From Providencia rettgeri (GTDB lineage: Bacteria; Pseudomonadota; Gammaproteobacteria; Enterobacterales; Enterobacteriaceae): a stretch of 64,000 nucleotides of DNA. Both the position numbers and the translations under genes were made by a program. Each line of letters starts with the position of its first letter. Within the stretch, counting starts at the first letter, position 1. Below are positions 41,112-55,750 of the stretch, in pieces. The DNA lies in the NCBI RefSeq assembly GCF_001874625.1, contig NZ_CP017671.1, forward strand, positions 3,720,001-3,784,000, written 5' to 3'. The notes under the pieces were generated by a model. It was given only the letters and a program-made list of their open reading frames with translations, was not told where the DNA came from and searched no databases.

Positions 41112-41231
41112 ATGTCTGGCAGTTCCCTACTCTCACATGGGGAGACCCCACACTACCATCGGCGCTACGGCGTTTCACTGCTGAGTTCGGCATGGGGTCA
41201 GGTGGGACCACCGCGCTATTGCCGCCAGACA
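41112..41231 (-). rRNA. rrf: 5S ribosomal RNA
   Basis: About 120 bases match enterobacterial 5S rRNA on the minus strand, from TGTCTGGCGGCAATAGCGCG to AGTAGGGAACTGCCAGACAT. It closes the rRNA operon. No tRNA follows before the terminator. Confidence 0.97.
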
Positions 41232-41359
41232 AATTCGGTTTGTTCTCGTTTAGTACATTTCGTCACTAAACCAGAACTATAATCTTGAACAAGCTGCCAT
41301 GTCCCTCGCCTCTCGGCTTCTCACGCTCATTGAATCAACGTCATCTCTCAATCTCTAAA

Positions 41360-41375
41360 ACACCTTCGGTGTTGT
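41360..41375 (-). other. 3' half of the 23S processing stem
   Basis: The bases just after the 23S 3' end are complementary, with one mismatch or bulge, to 44287-44301 just before its 5' end (ACACCTTCGG and CCGAAGGTGT cores). In enterobacteria such a stem is the RNase III substrate that frees the 23S precursor. Confidence 0.6.
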
Positions 41376-41376
41376 C

Positions 41377-44284
<2,908 letters not shown>

Positions 44285-44620
44285 TCACAACCCGAAGGTG
44301 TCTTCTTATCAGACGACACTTAACGTCATGGCTGTGCGTGGTGAACTTCTTCGTTGGGTAGTGCTCGCAATGCTCACGTACTATTGTACGCTGCGCTTGC
44401 TGCGCGCTAGCCGCCTTGAATTTCACACTGCTCGCTCATGCCACTCGCTTGTGTGTTTGAAAAACACTTCAAGTTGAGATTTTTGAGAGACTCTCACATT
44501 GTTTAAGCGATAAACAATGTGCGTTGTTTTCAATTTTCAGCTTGTTCCAGATTGTTAAAGAGCATAATTATTCGCAATAGACTATTTGACTAATCTATTC
44601 TGAATAATCAGAAAAATTTA
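44285..44620. other. 23S-proximal part of the 16S-23S spacer
   Basis: The spacer between tRNA-Ala and 23S holds a boxA-like antitermination element (TGTTAAAGAGC on the plus strand, 44553-44563), the 5' half of the 23S processing stem (44287-44301) and a small CGTAC-TATT-GTACG hairpin near 44380. No further tRNA is present. Confidence 0.7.
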
Positions 44621-44696
44621 TGGTGGAGCTAAGCGGGATCGAACCGCTGACCTCCTGCGTGCAAGGCAGGCGCTCTCCCAGCTGAGCTATAGCCCC
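44621..44696 (-). tRNA. tRNA-Ala (TGC)
   Basis: A 76-base cloverleaf on the minus strand begins GGGGCTATAGCTCAGC and ends with an encoded CCA. The anticodon TGC corresponds to plus-strand GCA at 44661-44663. It is the second spacer tRNA of the operon. Confidence 0.97.
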
Positions 44697-44851
44697 ATAA
44701 AGGTAATTTCAGTATCAATGATAAATAATAAAATTTATACTTCTCGCTTTTAGTATGCTTAAAGTTACCAATTTTGTTTAGTCTAGGCGCGGATTGGCGA
44801 AGTTTACTTTTGGGTAAACGAGCTAATCTGCAACAACGAATAAACAAAATT

Positions 44852-44928
<77 letters not shown>

Positions 44929-44993
44929 ATTGATACTGCTACTCTATTTCATCAGACAATCTGTGTGAGCACTTCACAAAAACACTTCAATGG

Positions 44994-46534
<1,541 letters not shown>

Positions 46535-46865
46535 AAGTAGCTTGATGCTCAAAGAATGTCTTACTGACCGTAACGTTCTTTTGTTCGGCTAACGTTGTCG
46601 GCTTCACATCGCTTCCCCTCGCCGTACCTAAGTACTGTCTCGGGTTATCTCTGCTTGCCTTCGCGTTATCCTTCCAAAATAAGCGTTACTACCTTATTTC
46701 ATATATATGAATTAACGTGTTAGTCACTCTTCAAGACTTAAAATCAAATATTTTTTTGATAGTGTCCTGTGAGTGCCCACACAGATTGTCTGATAAATTG
46801 TTAAAGAGCGTTGCGACTAAATCTGTTTGATTTTCGACTTCGAGGTCGTTGTCGCGAGGAGCCGT
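46535..46865 (-). other. rRNA operon leader
   Basis: The leader between promoter P2 and 16S contains a boxA antitermination element (GCTCTTTAACA on the minus strand, 46799-46809) followed by conserved leader sequence that ends in the 16S processing region. No protein-coding gene is supported. Confidence 0.75.
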
Positions 46866-46893
46866 ATAATACGTTTTCCTCTGTGAGAGTCAA
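46866..46893 (-). promoter_or_regulatory. rRNA operon promoter P2
   Basis: On the minus strand, a -35 TTGACT (46888-46893) and -10 TATTAT (46866-46871) are 16 bases apart. The layout closely resembles E. coli rrnB P2. Confidence 0.85.
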
Positions 46894-46985
46894 GCAATTT
46901 TTTGCTTTTTCTTTTCAGAATCTCTCGCTGCCGTTTCAGTGTTCATCGCGCTTTGCGTTGTCTTGTTCCCGGTCAGTGGTGGCGC

Positions 46986-47013
46986 ATTATAGGGAGTCAG
47001 AAAAATCTGGCAA
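46986..47013 (-). promoter_or_regulatory. rRNA operon promoter P1
   Basis: On the minus strand, a -35 TTGCCA (47008-47013) and a perfect -10 TATAAT (46986-46991) are 16 bases apart. The discriminator GCGCCACCACTG is characteristic of stringently controlled rrn P1 promoters. The sequence upstream of -35 is A/T-rich like an UP element. Confidence 0.92.
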
Positions 47014-47062
47014 CCCTTTTTTTGCATTTTTTTTCTGACTGCTTACTTAACACTCAAAACGA

Positions 47063-47629
47063 CTATTTTTTGATTCTTTTTAGGGCTTCTGGTAACTCAG
47101 CAATACTATTAATGACAATATCTGCATTCTCCATAGCCTCATCAGTGACCTGCTCACCACTTTTCACTAACACAGTGGTACCAACTTTAGCCGCTTTTCC
47201 CGCTAGTATATCCGCGAGTTTGTCGCCAACCATAATAGAAGCAGCCATATCTATATTTAAGAATGATTGCGCATCTAGTAACATCCCTGGCTTTGGTTTG
47301 CGGCAGTTGCAGTCTTGGCGATACTCTTCAATTTTCGCATCGATATGATGAGGGCAAAAATAGATACCATCTAAGTCAACACCGCGGTCGGCTAACGACC
47401 AATCCATCCACTCTGTTAGCTGCATAAACTGGTTCTCGGTATAAATACCACGACCTATGCCAGATTGATTAGTTACAATGACTAATGCATAACCCATTTT
47501 TTTTAATTCTAACATCGCTTCAATCGAGCCTTCGATAAATTCAAAGTCATCGATTTTATGAACATAGCCATGATCGATATTGATTGTTCCATCTCTGTCT
47601 AAAAAGACTGCGGGGGTCCCGTTACTCAC
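47063..47629 (-). CDS. gmhB: D-glycero-beta-D-manno-heptose 1,7-bisphosphate 7-phosphatase
   Basis: This HAD phosphatase acts in LPS heptose synthesis. The nucleophile motif FLDRDGTIN, the [10 protein letters not shown] block, the zinc-binding cysteines ([14 protein letters not shown]) and GDKLADI are all seen. A GTG at 47629 behind GAGGAG is chosen because the protein then aligns from residue 1 with E. coli GmhB (188 residues). A longer TTG-initiated frame starts at 47644. Confidence 0.95.
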   Translation of the reverse strand: MSNGTPAVFLDRDGTINIDHGYVHKIDDFEFIEGSIEAMLELKKMGYALVIVTNQSGIGRGIYTENQFMQLTEWMDWSLADRGVDLDGIYFCPHHIDAKIEEYRQDCNCRKPKPGMLLDAQSFLNIDMAASIMVGDKLADILAGKAAKVGTTVLVKSGEQVTDEAMENADIVINSIAELPEALKRIKK

Positions 47630-47712
47630 CGATTTGCTCCTCAAATTTAATATCTTTTTAGTATCTCATGAAAAGAAAAGAAATGAGAATAGAATAAATA
47701 GAACAATCTTTA

Positions 47713-47741
47713 TTGACTTAGACGTCTAGACGCCTTAACAT
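47713..47741 (+). promoter_or_regulatory. metN promoter with two tandem MetJ boxes
   Basis: A -35 TTGACT (47713-47718) and a -10-like TAACAT (47736-47741) enclose a 17-base spacer. It is almost entirely two adjacent met boxes: a perfect AGACGTCT at 47720-47727 and AGACGCCT at 47728-47735. MetJ with SAM would block polymerase directly. Confidence 0.85.
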
Positions 47742-47800
47742 CCAACAATATTAGATACACTATCTAAAAAAACAATTCAGATAAAAGTTAGAAAATATAA

Positions 47801-48832
47801 ATGATAAAGCTCTCAAATATTAATAAGGTTTTCCAGCAAGGAAACCGTAACATTCAAGCGCTGACTGACATTAGCTTGCATGTTCCTGCTGGTCAGATAT
47901 ATGGCGTAATAGGCGCATCAGGTGCAGGTAAAAGTACACTTATACGTTGCGTAAACATGCTCGAACGCCCTACTTCAGGCCAAGTCGTCGTTGATGGGCA
48001 AGATTTAACAGCAATGACAGAAAAAACGTTGACGAGAGCACGCCGTGGCATCGGCATGATTTTCCAACATTTTAACTTATTATCTTCACGTACTGTTTTT
48101 GATAATGTGGCGCTTCCTTTAGAGCTTGATAATACGCCTAAGGAAAAAATTAATGAGCGCGTTAATGAATTACTCGAACTGGTTGGTTTAACCGACAAGA
48201 AAGATAGTTATCCTGCTAATCTTTCTGGAGGGCAAAAACAACGCGTTGCTATTGCGCGAGCCTTAGCAAACTCACCCAAAGTTCTATTGTGTGATGAAGC
48301 GACCAGTGCATTAGACCCTGCGACAACACGCTCTATCCTTGAGTTATTAAAGGATATTAATCGTCGTTTAGGATTAACTATCTTATTAATTACCCATGAA
48401 ATGGATGTGGTAAAACGCATCTGTGACCAAGTTGCAGTCATCAGCGGTGGTCAGTTAATCGAGAAAGATAAAGTCAGTGAAGTGTTTTCTCATCCGAAAA
48501 CACCGGTTGCCCAAGCATTTATTCAGTCAACATTAGTGATTGATATTCCAGATGACTATAAAGCTCGTTTAAAAGCTGAATCAGGCAGTAATTTATCGCC
48601 ATTAGTGAAATTAGAATTTACAGGGCAATCTGTTGATGCTCCTTTAATTTCCATGGCTGTACGCAAGTTCGATATAGATATTAATATATTGAGCTCCCAA
48701 ATCGACTACGCAGGCGGCGTTAAGTTTGGTGTAATGTTAGCTGAACTACATGGCATCAATGGTGGAGTAGAGTCCACAATTACATTTTTAAAAGAACACC
48801 ATGTCAAAGTAGAGGTTTTGGGTTATGTCTGA
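47801..48832 (+). CDS. metN: Methionine ABC transporter ATP-binding protein MetN
   Basis: This 343-residue ATPase of the high-affinity D/L-methionine importer has Walker [10 protein letters not shown], signature [15 protein letters not shown] and Walker [15 protein letters not shown]-terminal NIL domain (about 265-340) binds methionine and inhibits transport. It overlaps metI by eight bases. Two MetJ boxes lie in the promoter upstream. Confidence 0.97.
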   Translation: MIKLSNINKVFQQGNRNIQALTDISLHVPAGQIYGVIGASGAGKSTLIRCVNMLERPTSGQVVVDGQDLTAMTEKTLTRARRGIGMIFQHFNLLSSRTVFDNVALPLELDNTPKEKINERVNELLELVGLTDKKDSYPANLSGGQKQRVAIARALANSPKVLLCDEATSALDPATTRSILELLKDINRRLGLTILLITHEMDVVKRICDQVAVISGGQLIEKDKVSEVFSHPKTPVAQAFIQSTLVIDIPDDYKARLKAESGSNLSPLVKLEFTGQSVDAPLISMAVRKFDIDINILSSQIDYAGGVKFGVMLAELHGINGGVESTITFLKEHHVKVEVLGYV

Positions 48833-49478
48833 GGGAATGATTTCACTACTTATAACAGGAACGATTGATACTATCATTATGACTTTCGTATCAGCGATCC
48901 TCGGTTTTTTATTAGGTGTACCGACAGGTGTTTTACTTTATGTCACTCGCCGTGGGCAAGTGATGGAAAATACAGCTCTTTATAGTGTAATTTCAGCGGT
49001 AGTGAACGTATTTCGTTCAATCCCGTTTATCATTCTATTAGTATGGATTAGCCCATTCACTAAATTCTTGGTTGGTTCGGCCATTGGTATTGAAGGCGCT
49101 ATTGTTCCATTGACAGTTGGCGCAATTCCCTTTATTGCTCGTATGGTTGAAAATACATTATTAGAAGTACCAAGTGGTTTGATTGAAGCTTCAAGGGCTA
49201 TGGGGGCAACACCGCTACAGATTATTCGTAAAATATTGTTACCTGAATCATTACCGGGGATTATCAACGCAGCAACTATCACATTAATTATGTTAGTCGG
49301 CTACTCAGCAATGGGCGGTGCTGTGGGTTCTGGTGGTTTAGGGCAAATTGCAATGCAATATGGGTATTACACCTACAATCCATTAGTGATGAATACCGTA
49401 CTTGTTTTGTTAATCATTTTAGTTTTCATCATTCAATACACTGGTGAATACTTAATGAAAAAAGTATCACATCGATAG
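48825..49478 (+). CDS. metI: Methionine ABC transporter permease MetI
   Basis: This 217-residue inner membrane permease has five hydrophobic spans and the EAA-type loop ([16 protein letters not shown]) that docks on MetN. It is translationally coupled to metN and lies 59 bases before metQ. Confidence 0.97.
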   Translation: MSEGMISLLITGTIDTIIMTFVSAILGFLLGVPTGVLLYVTRRGQVMENTALYSVISAVVNVFRSIPFIILLVWISPFTKFLVGSAIGIEGAIVPLTVGAIPFIARMVENTLLEVPSGLIEASRAMGATPLQIIRKILLPESLPGIINAATITLIMLVGYSAMGGAVGSGGLGQIAMQYGYYTYNPLVMNTVLVLLIILVFIIQYTGEYLMKKVSHR

Positions 49479-49537
49479 TAAGTAAAATAGCTGCGCCGTT
49501 AGGGTGCTTATAAAGTCCGTTTTAAAGGGGTATATCA

Positions 49538-50359
49538 ATGTCTATTAAATTAAAATCTATCGCAGTTGTCGGCGCGCTATTAGGCACTCTAGTTCTCACA
49601 GGTTGTGGTGAGAAAGAAAAAGATGCCAACAGCATTAAAGTTGGTGTGATCATGGGCAAAGAATTAGAAGTTGCTGAGGTTGCACAAAAAGTTGCTAAAG
49701 AAAAGTATGGCTTAAATGTTGAATTAGTTTCATTTAATGACTTCGTTTTACCTAATGAAGCATTAAGCAAAGGCGATATTGATGCTAACGCATTTCAACA
49801 CAAACCGTACCTTGATCAACAAATTAAAGATCGTAACTATAAATTAGTTCCTGTGGGCAATACTTTTATTTACCCAATTGCAGCTTATTCTAAAAAAATT
49901 AAATCAGTTGATGAATTAGCCGATGGTTCACAAATTGCGCTACCTAATGACCCGACTAACTTAGGCCGCTCTCTACTATTGTTACAACAGCAAGGTTTGA
50001 TCAAATTAAAAGAGGGCACAGGTTTAATGCCTACTGTTCTGGATGTGGTTGAGAACCCAAAAAACCTGAAATTTGTTGAATTAGAAGCACCTCAATTACC
50101 ACGAGCTTTGGATGACCAAAAAATTGCTCTAGCCATTATCAATACCACTTGGGCAAGTAGCGCAACACCAAAATTAACACCAGCAAAAGATGGTTTATTC
50201 GTTGAAGACAAAGATTCTCCATATGTGAATGTTATTGTTGCCCGTGAAGATAATAAAGATAACGAAAATGTGAAGAAATTTATCCAAGCATATCAATCGG
50301 ATGAAGTATCTAACAAAGCTAATGAAGTCTTTGATGGTGGTGCAGTTAAAGGCTGGTAA
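49538..50359 (+). CDS. metQ: Methionine-binding lipoprotein MetQ
   Basis: This 273-residue substrate-binding protein has a lipobox (LVLTGC, lipidated cysteine at residue 23). The NlpA/MetQ fold is clear from KVGVIMGKELEVAEVAQKVA, DANAFQHKPYLD and LPNDPTNLGRSLLLL. It delivers methionine to MetNI and has its own ribosome site in the 59-base gap after metI. Confidence 0.97.
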   Translation: MSIKLKSIAVVGALLGTLVLTGCGEKEKDANSIKVGVIMGKELEVAEVAQKVAKEKYGLNVELVSFNDFVLPNEALSKGDIDANAFQHKPYLDQQIKDRNYKLVPVGNTFIYPIAAYSKKIKSVDELADGSQIALPNDPTNLGRSLLLLQQQGLIKLKEGTGLMPTVLDVVENPKNLKFVELEAPQLPRALDDQKIALAIINTTWASSATPKLTPAKDGLFVEDKDSPYVNVIVAREDNKDNENVKKFIQAYQSDEVSNKANEVFDGGAVKGW

Positions 50360-50385
50360 TCTTTTTTATTATTAAAAAAACGATT

Positions 50386-50422
50386 AAAATACTAGGTGGC
50401 GTAATGCCATCTAGTATTTTTT
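50386..50422 (+). terminator. Terminator after metQ
   Basis: A 15-base stem with one G-U pair (AAAATACTAGGTGGC / GCCATCTAGTATTTT) and a 5-base loop is followed by T residues, 26 bases after the metQ stop. Confidence 0.9.
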
Positions 50423-50486
50423 GCAATTTATAGACTACAAAACATAGCAACTTAATTTTAGTAACCATATAAGAAAGGTATAACTT

Positions 50487-50888
50487 ATGAGACTGTTATT
50501 GCTCACCTTGGTGGCTTTTACGCTAGCCGGGTGTGGAATTAACCAATACACAAGTCCAGGGCAAAACAAAGGTTTCACTAGTATGAAATTGTCTAAACCT
50601 GTACCTCGTGTCACAGAACCAGACACCGCAAATGTCAAATTAATGAATAGCCCTGAAGAGCTGTTAGGCATGCCTTTCAAAGACTTAGGTGTTGTTTCTG
50701 GGGAATCTTGCCGTGAAAGTGTTCAAAGCCCTCCGGCAAATCTAAACACAGCAAAAAACAGCATGTTAACCCAAGCTGCTTATATTGCCGCCGATGCAGT
50801 GCTTTTACATCAATGCCAAACAATGACCTCACCGGGCTGTTATCAGGCAACCATTTGTGAAGGCAGTGCATTACAAATTGTTGAATAA
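50487..50888 (+). CDS. rcsF: Rcs stress-sensor outer membrane lipoprotein RcsF
   Basis: This 133-residue lipoprotein has lipobox LAGC at the end of a short signal peptide. Four later cysteines (in GESCRES, LLHQCQT, SPGCYQ and TICEG) form the nested disulfides of RcsF. It senses envelope damage and signals to the Rcs phosphorelay through IgaA. It is followed 7 bases later by trmO. Confidence 0.95.
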   Translation: MRLLLLTLVAFTLAGCGINQYTSPGQNKGFTSMKLSKPVPRVTEPDTANVKLMNSPEELLGMPFKDLGVVSGESCRESVQSPPANLNTAKNSMLTQAAYIAADAVLLHQCQTMTSPGCYQATICEGSALQIVE

Positions 50889-50895
50889 TAAATCA

Positions 50896-51615
50896 ATGCA
50901 ATCTTTTCAATTTAATGTTATTGGCCATATTGAATCACCTTATAAAGAAAAGTTTGCCATCCCGCGCCAGCCTGGACTCGTTCTAGGCGGTGTAGGACGC
51001 CTACATTTACACCCGCCTTATAATGACCCAAACACTGTTCGAGGGCTCAAGCAATTTAGCCATATTTGGGTTTTATTTATTTTTCATCAAACGATGGAAG
51101 GCGGTTGGAAGCCTTTAGTTCGTCCGCCGCGCCTTGGTGGCAACCAGAAAATGGGGGTTTTTGCGACGCGTTCAACTTTTAGACCAAACCCTATCGGTAT
51201 GTCACTTGTTGAATTAAAAGGGATAACGGAAAAAGATAATCAAGTTATCCTTGACCTAGGTAGCCTTGATTTACTTGATGGTACGCCAGTGATTGATATT
51301 AAGCCTTATTTGCCCTTCGCTGAAGCGTTACCAGAAGCCATTGCAGGATACGCACAAGAGGCGCCTACAGACGATATGCAGGTTATATTTACTGTACAAG
51401 CCCAACAGGAATTAAATCTCTATCAAAGACAATACCCTAAATTGAAACAATTTATTGAACAAGTACTAATGCAAGACCCTCGTCCTGCTTATAAAAAACA
51501 ATCTACTGAAATTCGTGACTACGCTGTCCATTTATTAGATTTTAATATTCGCTGGCGAGTAATTCGTGGTGTGACTGAAGTATTCGCTATTGAACCGTAT
51601 GAAAAAACGCGTTAA
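50896..51615 (+). CDS. trmO: tRNA (N6-threonylcarbamoyladenosine(37)-N6)-methyltransferase TrmO
   Basis: This enzyme (239 residues from the chosen start) methylates t6A37 in tRNA-Thr. Signature blocks include IGHIESPYKEKFAIPRQPGL, FHQTMEGGW, FATRSTFRPNPIGMS and DGTPVIDIKPYLP. The ATG at 50896 matches the E. coli N-terminus; an in-frame ATG at 50857 would overlap rcsF. Confidence 0.94.
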   Translation: MQSFQFNVIGHIESPYKEKFAIPRQPGLVLGGVGRLHLHPPYNDPNTVRGLKQFSHIWVLFIFHQTMEGGWKPLVRPPRLGGNQKMGVFATRSTFRPNPIGMSLVELKGITEKDNQVILDLGSLDLLDGTPVIDIKPYLPFAEALPEAIAGYAQEAPTDDMQVIFTVQAQQELNLYQRQYPKLKQFIEQVLMQDPRPAYKKQSTEIRDYAVHLLDFNIRWRVIRGVTEVFAIEPYEKTR

Positions 51616-51714
51616 CCCCTTTTGGCAAATGTCAGTCACTGGTAGACTAGCTCTCTATATACCTTGGTAAGCAAACGACTTATCATAATTTGTTGTTCTA
51701 ATGGAACCTATACA

Positions 51715-53445
51715 ATGCGTACTAGCAAATATCTGCTCTCAACTCTAAAAGAGACCCCTGCGGATGCAGAAGTTATCAGCCATCAGCTGATGCTGCGTGC
51801 AGGAATGATCCGTAAACTTGCTTCTGGTCTGTATGACTGGTTACCCACTGGCGTGCGTGTACTACGAAAAGTAGAAACCATTGTTCGTGAAGAAATGGAA
51901 AATGCAGGTGCTATCGAGGTATCTTTACCCGTAGTTCAACCGGCAGATTTATGGCAAGAAAGTGGGCGTTGGGAACAGTATGGTCCTGAATTGCTACGTT
52001 TTGTTGACCGTGGTGAACGGCCTTTCGTTCTAGGCCCAACTCATGAAGAAGTCATTACTGATTTAATACGTAATGAAATCACCTCTTATAAACAACTGCC
52101 TTTGAATTTATTCCAAATTCAAACTAAATTCCGTGACGAAGTTCGCCCACGCTTTGGTGTCATGCGTTCACGTGAATTTATCATGAAAGATGCATATTCG
52201 TTCCACATCAATCAAGAATCGTTACAAGAAACTTACGATGCGATGTACGACGCGTATAGCAAAATTTTCACTCGCATTGGCTTTGACTTCCGTGCAGTCC
52301 AAGCGGATACCGGCTCAATTGGTGGTAGCGCTTCTCACGAATTCCAAGTACTTGCGAAAAGTGGTGAAGACGACGTTGTTTTCTCAACGGAATCTGATTT
52401 TGCTGCAAACATTGAATTTGCTGAAGCAGTTGCACCTACGGCACCACGTGGAGCAGCAACAGAAGAAATGCGTTTAGTCGATACTCCAAATGCAAAAACT
52501 ATTGCTGAGCTGGTCGAACAATTCCATTTACCTATTGAAAAGACAGTTAAAACATTAATTGTTCACGCCAAAAAAGATTCTGGTCATACATTGGTCGCGT
52601 TGTTAATCCGTGGTGATCATGAGCTTAATGAAATTAAAGCGGAAAAACACCCCTTAGTTGCGAGCCCACTTGAGTTCGCTTCTGAAGAAGAAATTAGAAA
52701 TGCGGTAAATGCAGGTCCGGGTTCTTTAGGCCCTGTTAATATGCCATTACCTATCGTTATCGACCGTAGTGTTGCAATAATGAGCGACTTTGGCGCGGGT
52801 GCGAATATTGATGGTAAACACTATTTCGGTATTAACTGGGAACGTGATCTACCGACTCCTGACACTTTTGATCTGCGTAATGTCGTTAATGGTGACCCAA
52901 GCCCAGATGGTAAAGGGGTACTACAAATTAAACGTGGTATCGAGGTCGGTCATATTTTCCAATTAGGGACTAAATACTCTGAAGCGATGAAAGCTTCTGT
53001 CCAAAATGAAGAAGGCCATAATCAAATCGTGACAATGGGTTGTTATGGTATTGGTGTAACTCGTATCGTTGCAGCAGCTATTGAACAAAGCCACGATGAG
53101 CGTGGGATCATTTGGCCGGATGCGATTGCACCATTCCAAGTTGCAATTTTGCCAATGAATATGCATAAATCTTACCGCGTTAAAGAAGTTGCAGAAAAAC
53201 TGTATGCTGATTTAAAAGCCAACGGTATTGATGTTATTTTTGATGACCGTAAAGAGCGCCCTGGTGTGATGTTTGCCGATATGGAATTAATTGGTGTGCC
53301 ATACACCATTGTTATTGGTGATCGTAATTTAGATAATAACCAAGTTGAATACAAATCTCGTCGCAGTGATGACAAAGACTTGGTTGGTCTAGACAATGTG
53401 GTTAGCTTCTTAAAAGAAAAGTTAGCAGCTCGTTTAGTTAAATAA
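51715..53445 (+). CDS. proS: Prolyl-tRNA synthetase
   Basis: This class II synthetase (576 residues) has the family start [20 protein letters not shown], which fixes the ATG at 51715 over a longer frame from 51664. Motif 2 ([17 protein letters not shown]), the YbaK-like editing insertion (about 230-400), motif 3 ([17 protein letters not shown]) and the anticodon-binding domain are present. It is essential. It ends in a terminator shared with chbG. Confidence 0.98.
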   Translation: MRTSKYLLSTLKETPADAEVISHQLMLRAGMIRKLASGLYDWLPTGVRVLRKVETIVREEMENAGAIEVSLPVVQPADLWQESGRWEQYGPELLRFVDRGERPFVLGPTHEEVITDLIRNEITSYKQLPLNLFQIQTKFRDEVRPRFGVMRSREFIMKDAYSFHINQESLQETYDAMYDAYSKIFTRIGFDFRAVQADTGSIGGSASHEFQVLAKSGEDDVVFSTESDFAANIEFAEAVAPTAPRGAATEEMRLVDTPNAKTIAELVEQFHLPIEKTVKTLIVHAKKDSGHTLVALLIRGDHELNEIKAEKHPLVASPLEFASEEEIRNAVNAGPGSLGPVNMPLPIVIDRSVAIMSDFGAGANIDGKHYFGINWERDLPTPDTFDLRNVVNGDPSPDGKGVLQIKRGIEVGHIFQLGTKYSEAMKASVQNEEGHNQIVTMGCYGIGVTRIVAAAIEQSHDERGIIWPDAIAPFQVAILPMNMHKSYRVKEVAEKLYADLKANGIDVIFDDRKERPGVMFADMELIGVPYTIVIGDRNLDNNQVEYKSRRSDDKDLVGLDNVVSFLKEKLAARLVK

Positions 53446-53464
53446 CCAAAACAATAAAAAGCCC

Positions 53465-53500
53465 CCAGCCATTGGTTCTCCAACTATTGGGGGCTTTTTT
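53465..53500. terminator. Bidirectional terminator between proS and chbG
   Basis: A GC-rich stem (GCCCCCA / TGGGGGC) lies between the convergent genes. It is followed by seven T on the plus strand and by a CTTTTTATT run on the minus strand. Confidence 0.88.
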
Positions 53501-54255
53501 TAAATATCTCGATATGAACCAATTTTAAAGCCACGCTCTAAGATCCGCATCTTTAAATTCTCTGAGGTCAGCACTTCTAATTCATTCAACCGTGGATAGG
53601 CATAATTGCTTTTTAATAAAGCATTATCAATAAATGCAGGATGACTCATTATCTCAATGGAGCGATTTCCATGTAGTTTCGCTTCGTCTAAAATCTGCAA
53701 AAATAATGACTCACTAATTTTATCACCATAAAACTCACTACTAAAAGAATCAGTGCTAGCAACTTGATATGACAAAGGCGGCCAATTTTTTTCTAATTGA
53801 CGATCAACTCGCAATGCAATACCTTTTTCCTGTGCAAAGTTAACAATGATAGGAAAGACCCCTTCTATCATATGCACATGGTGATGGCTATCTATGTGAC
53901 TTGGCTTTCGACCGAAAACCTCAATAAATTTCTGGTATTGCTGATTTAGCTCTTCTTCAATTTCATTTAATGGCAATTCATTTGTGTCTATATCCCACAA
54001 CCATTTACCAAGCAAACCATCACGACACAAAGATGGCATCGATGAAAAAGGTTTGCCCGCGGTTAAAACAAAATGCATACCTACCGCTAAATTAGGGTAA
54101 TCATGACTTAATTTTGCGGCATCCGATATCGCAGGCATATTCATCATAGCCGTAGTTGAATGAACAACTCCATTTCGATGGGATTCAATGATCCCATAGT
54201 TTACAGCGCGACATAATCCAAAATCATCAGCATTAACAATAAGTAATGAAGACAT
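53500..54255 (-). CDS. chbG: Chitooligosaccharide deacetylase ChbG
   Basis: This 251-residue YdjC-family deacetylase removes an acetyl group from phosphorylated chitobiose or chitotriose, which is needed for hydrolysis by ChbF and for the ChbR inducer. The metal site is seen in VNADDFGL and HIDSHHHVHMIEG. It is the last gene of chbBCARFG, 31 bases after chbF. Confidence 0.94.
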   Translation of the reverse strand: MSSLLIVNADDFGLCRAVNYGIIESHRNGVVHSTTAMMNMPAISDAAKLSHDYPNLAVGMHFVLTAGKPFSSMPSLCRDGLLGKWLWDIDTNELPLNEIEEELNQQYQKFIEVFGRKPSHIDSHHHVHMIEGVFPIIVNFAQEKGIALRVDRQLEKNWPPLSYQVASTDSFSSEFYGDKISESLFLQILDEAKLHGNRSIEIMSHPAFIDNALLKSNYAYPRLNELEVLTSENLKMRILERGFKIGSYRDI

Positions 54256-54286
54256 AGTATTTCCCTTAACCCTGTATATAATCGCC

Positions 54287-55642
54287 CTATTTACTTTCCT
54301 GCTCTAATTTTTTTATCACTTCATCAAAGTTAGGCAGGTATTTTTTATGAGCAATTAACAATTCTTTTGAAATTAAACGAGCATCTTTATCAGAGTGAAT
54401 TAATGGATTTAGATTCATAGCCAATAAGACATCATTAAAATCACCATTGGTTGCAGCTCTACTTGTTGCTATTTCAAAATTTTTCAATGTATAAATTAAC
54501 CCTAGTACCTTATCATCGAAATGCGTAATTCTTGGATGAGGCATAGCACCATCACGTCCAAGTATACAGGTCATTTCTACAGTCCAATCGCTTGGAATAT
54601 TATCAATATGGCCATGGTGTGGGATATTTACATAGTGCTCTGTCTTTTTATCATTGTAGATTGCATTTATCACTTCACAGGCAGCATCCGAATAATATGC
54701 TCCCCCCCGCAGCTCTAATTCCTTAGGTTTAACATCGAGGGATGGGTTTTTATAAAGCTCGAAAAGTTGATGCTCAACTTTTTGCACAATTTGTGCTCGA
54801 GCCCCACCTTTATAATATTCGCCAAGCTCTATTGCTAACATTTCTTTAGGTTTAAAATAGTATAATAAATACGAGCAAGGGATTAGATTTAAGCCTCTAA
54901 TTAACCCTTCTTCAAAGGCTAGGTCAGTAATGTTTTTTACTGAATTTGCGCTTAATGTCCCTGCGGCAATTCCTTCTAATAGTTCATCAAAGCGTGATAC
55001 ACCATTTACAATAACATCTTTGATAAAAACCATATGGTTTAAACCAAATAGATCTATTGATAACTCATCTTTTTCAGATAGTTGCAAAACATCTGTAATA
55101 AACATTTTCATACCTATTGGAATATTACAGACACCAATGAAGCGTTTAAAATCAGTATGACGATATACTGCTTCTGTCACCATACCTGCTGGGTTGGTAA
55201 AATTAATCACCCATGCATTTGGGCAAATCTCTTCAACATCTTTAATAATATCGAAAATAACAGGAATGGTACGTAACCCTTTAAATAACCCACCAGCACC
55301 GTTAGTTTCTTGCCCTAAATAACCATGTTTTAACGGAATTGACTCATCCAGCTCACGCGCTTTTAATTGACCAACCCTTAATTGAGTCGTAACAAAATCA
55401 GCATCTATTAATGCTTCTCTTCGATCTAATGTTTTATATAATTTTAAAGGGACTCCTGCATGTTTAACCATACGCTCACATAAGTTAAAAATAATATCTA
55501 ACTTTTCTTTCCCTTCTTCAACATCAACTAACCATAATTCCGTAATAGGTAATTCGTGATACCGCTTAATAAAACCTTCTAACAATTCAGGTGTATAGCT
55601 ACTACCACCGCCAATAGTGACAACTTTTAATTTCTGAGTCAT
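54287..55642 (-). CDS. chbF: 6-phospho-beta-glucosidase ChbF (GH4)
   Basis: This NAD- and metal-dependent glycoside hydrolase family 4 enzyme has its dinucleotide-binding start VVTIGGGSSYTPELLEGF and the metal/redox residues in GVCNIPIGM and GLNHMVF. The start at 55642 behind GAGG is preferred over 55684 and gives about 451 residues. It hydrolyses deacetylated chitobiose 6-phosphate from the ChbBCA transporter. Confidence 0.94.
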   Translation of the reverse strand: MTQKLKVVTIGGGSSYTPELLEGFIKRYHELPITELWLVDVEEGKEKLDIIFNLCERMVKHAGVPLKLYKTLDRREALIDADFVTTQLRVGQLKARELDESIPLKHGYLGQETNGAGGLFKGLRTIPVIFDIIKDVEEICPNAWVINFTNPAGMVTEAVYRHTDFKRFIGVCNIPIGMKMFITDVLQLSEKDELSIDLFGLNHMVFIKDVIVNGVSRFDELLEGIAAGTLSANSVKNITDLAFEEGLIRGLNLIPCSYLLYYFKPKEMLAIELGEYYKGGARAQIVQKVEHQLFELYKNPSLDVKPKELELRGGAYYSDAACEVINAIYNDKKTEHYVNIPHHGHIDNIPSDWTVEMTCILGRDGAMPHPRITHFDDKVLGLIYTLKNFEIATSRAATNGDFNDVLLAMNLNPLIHSDKDARLISKELLIAHKKYLPNFDEVIKKLEQESK

Positions 55643-55750
55643 ATTAACCTCATTGAACCTTATAAAATGAATATAGAAAAGCACACCATCTTTATCAAAA
55701 GATGGTTATGCTTGAGTTTTCTTAAAAGAAAAATTAACTTAAATAAAAAA

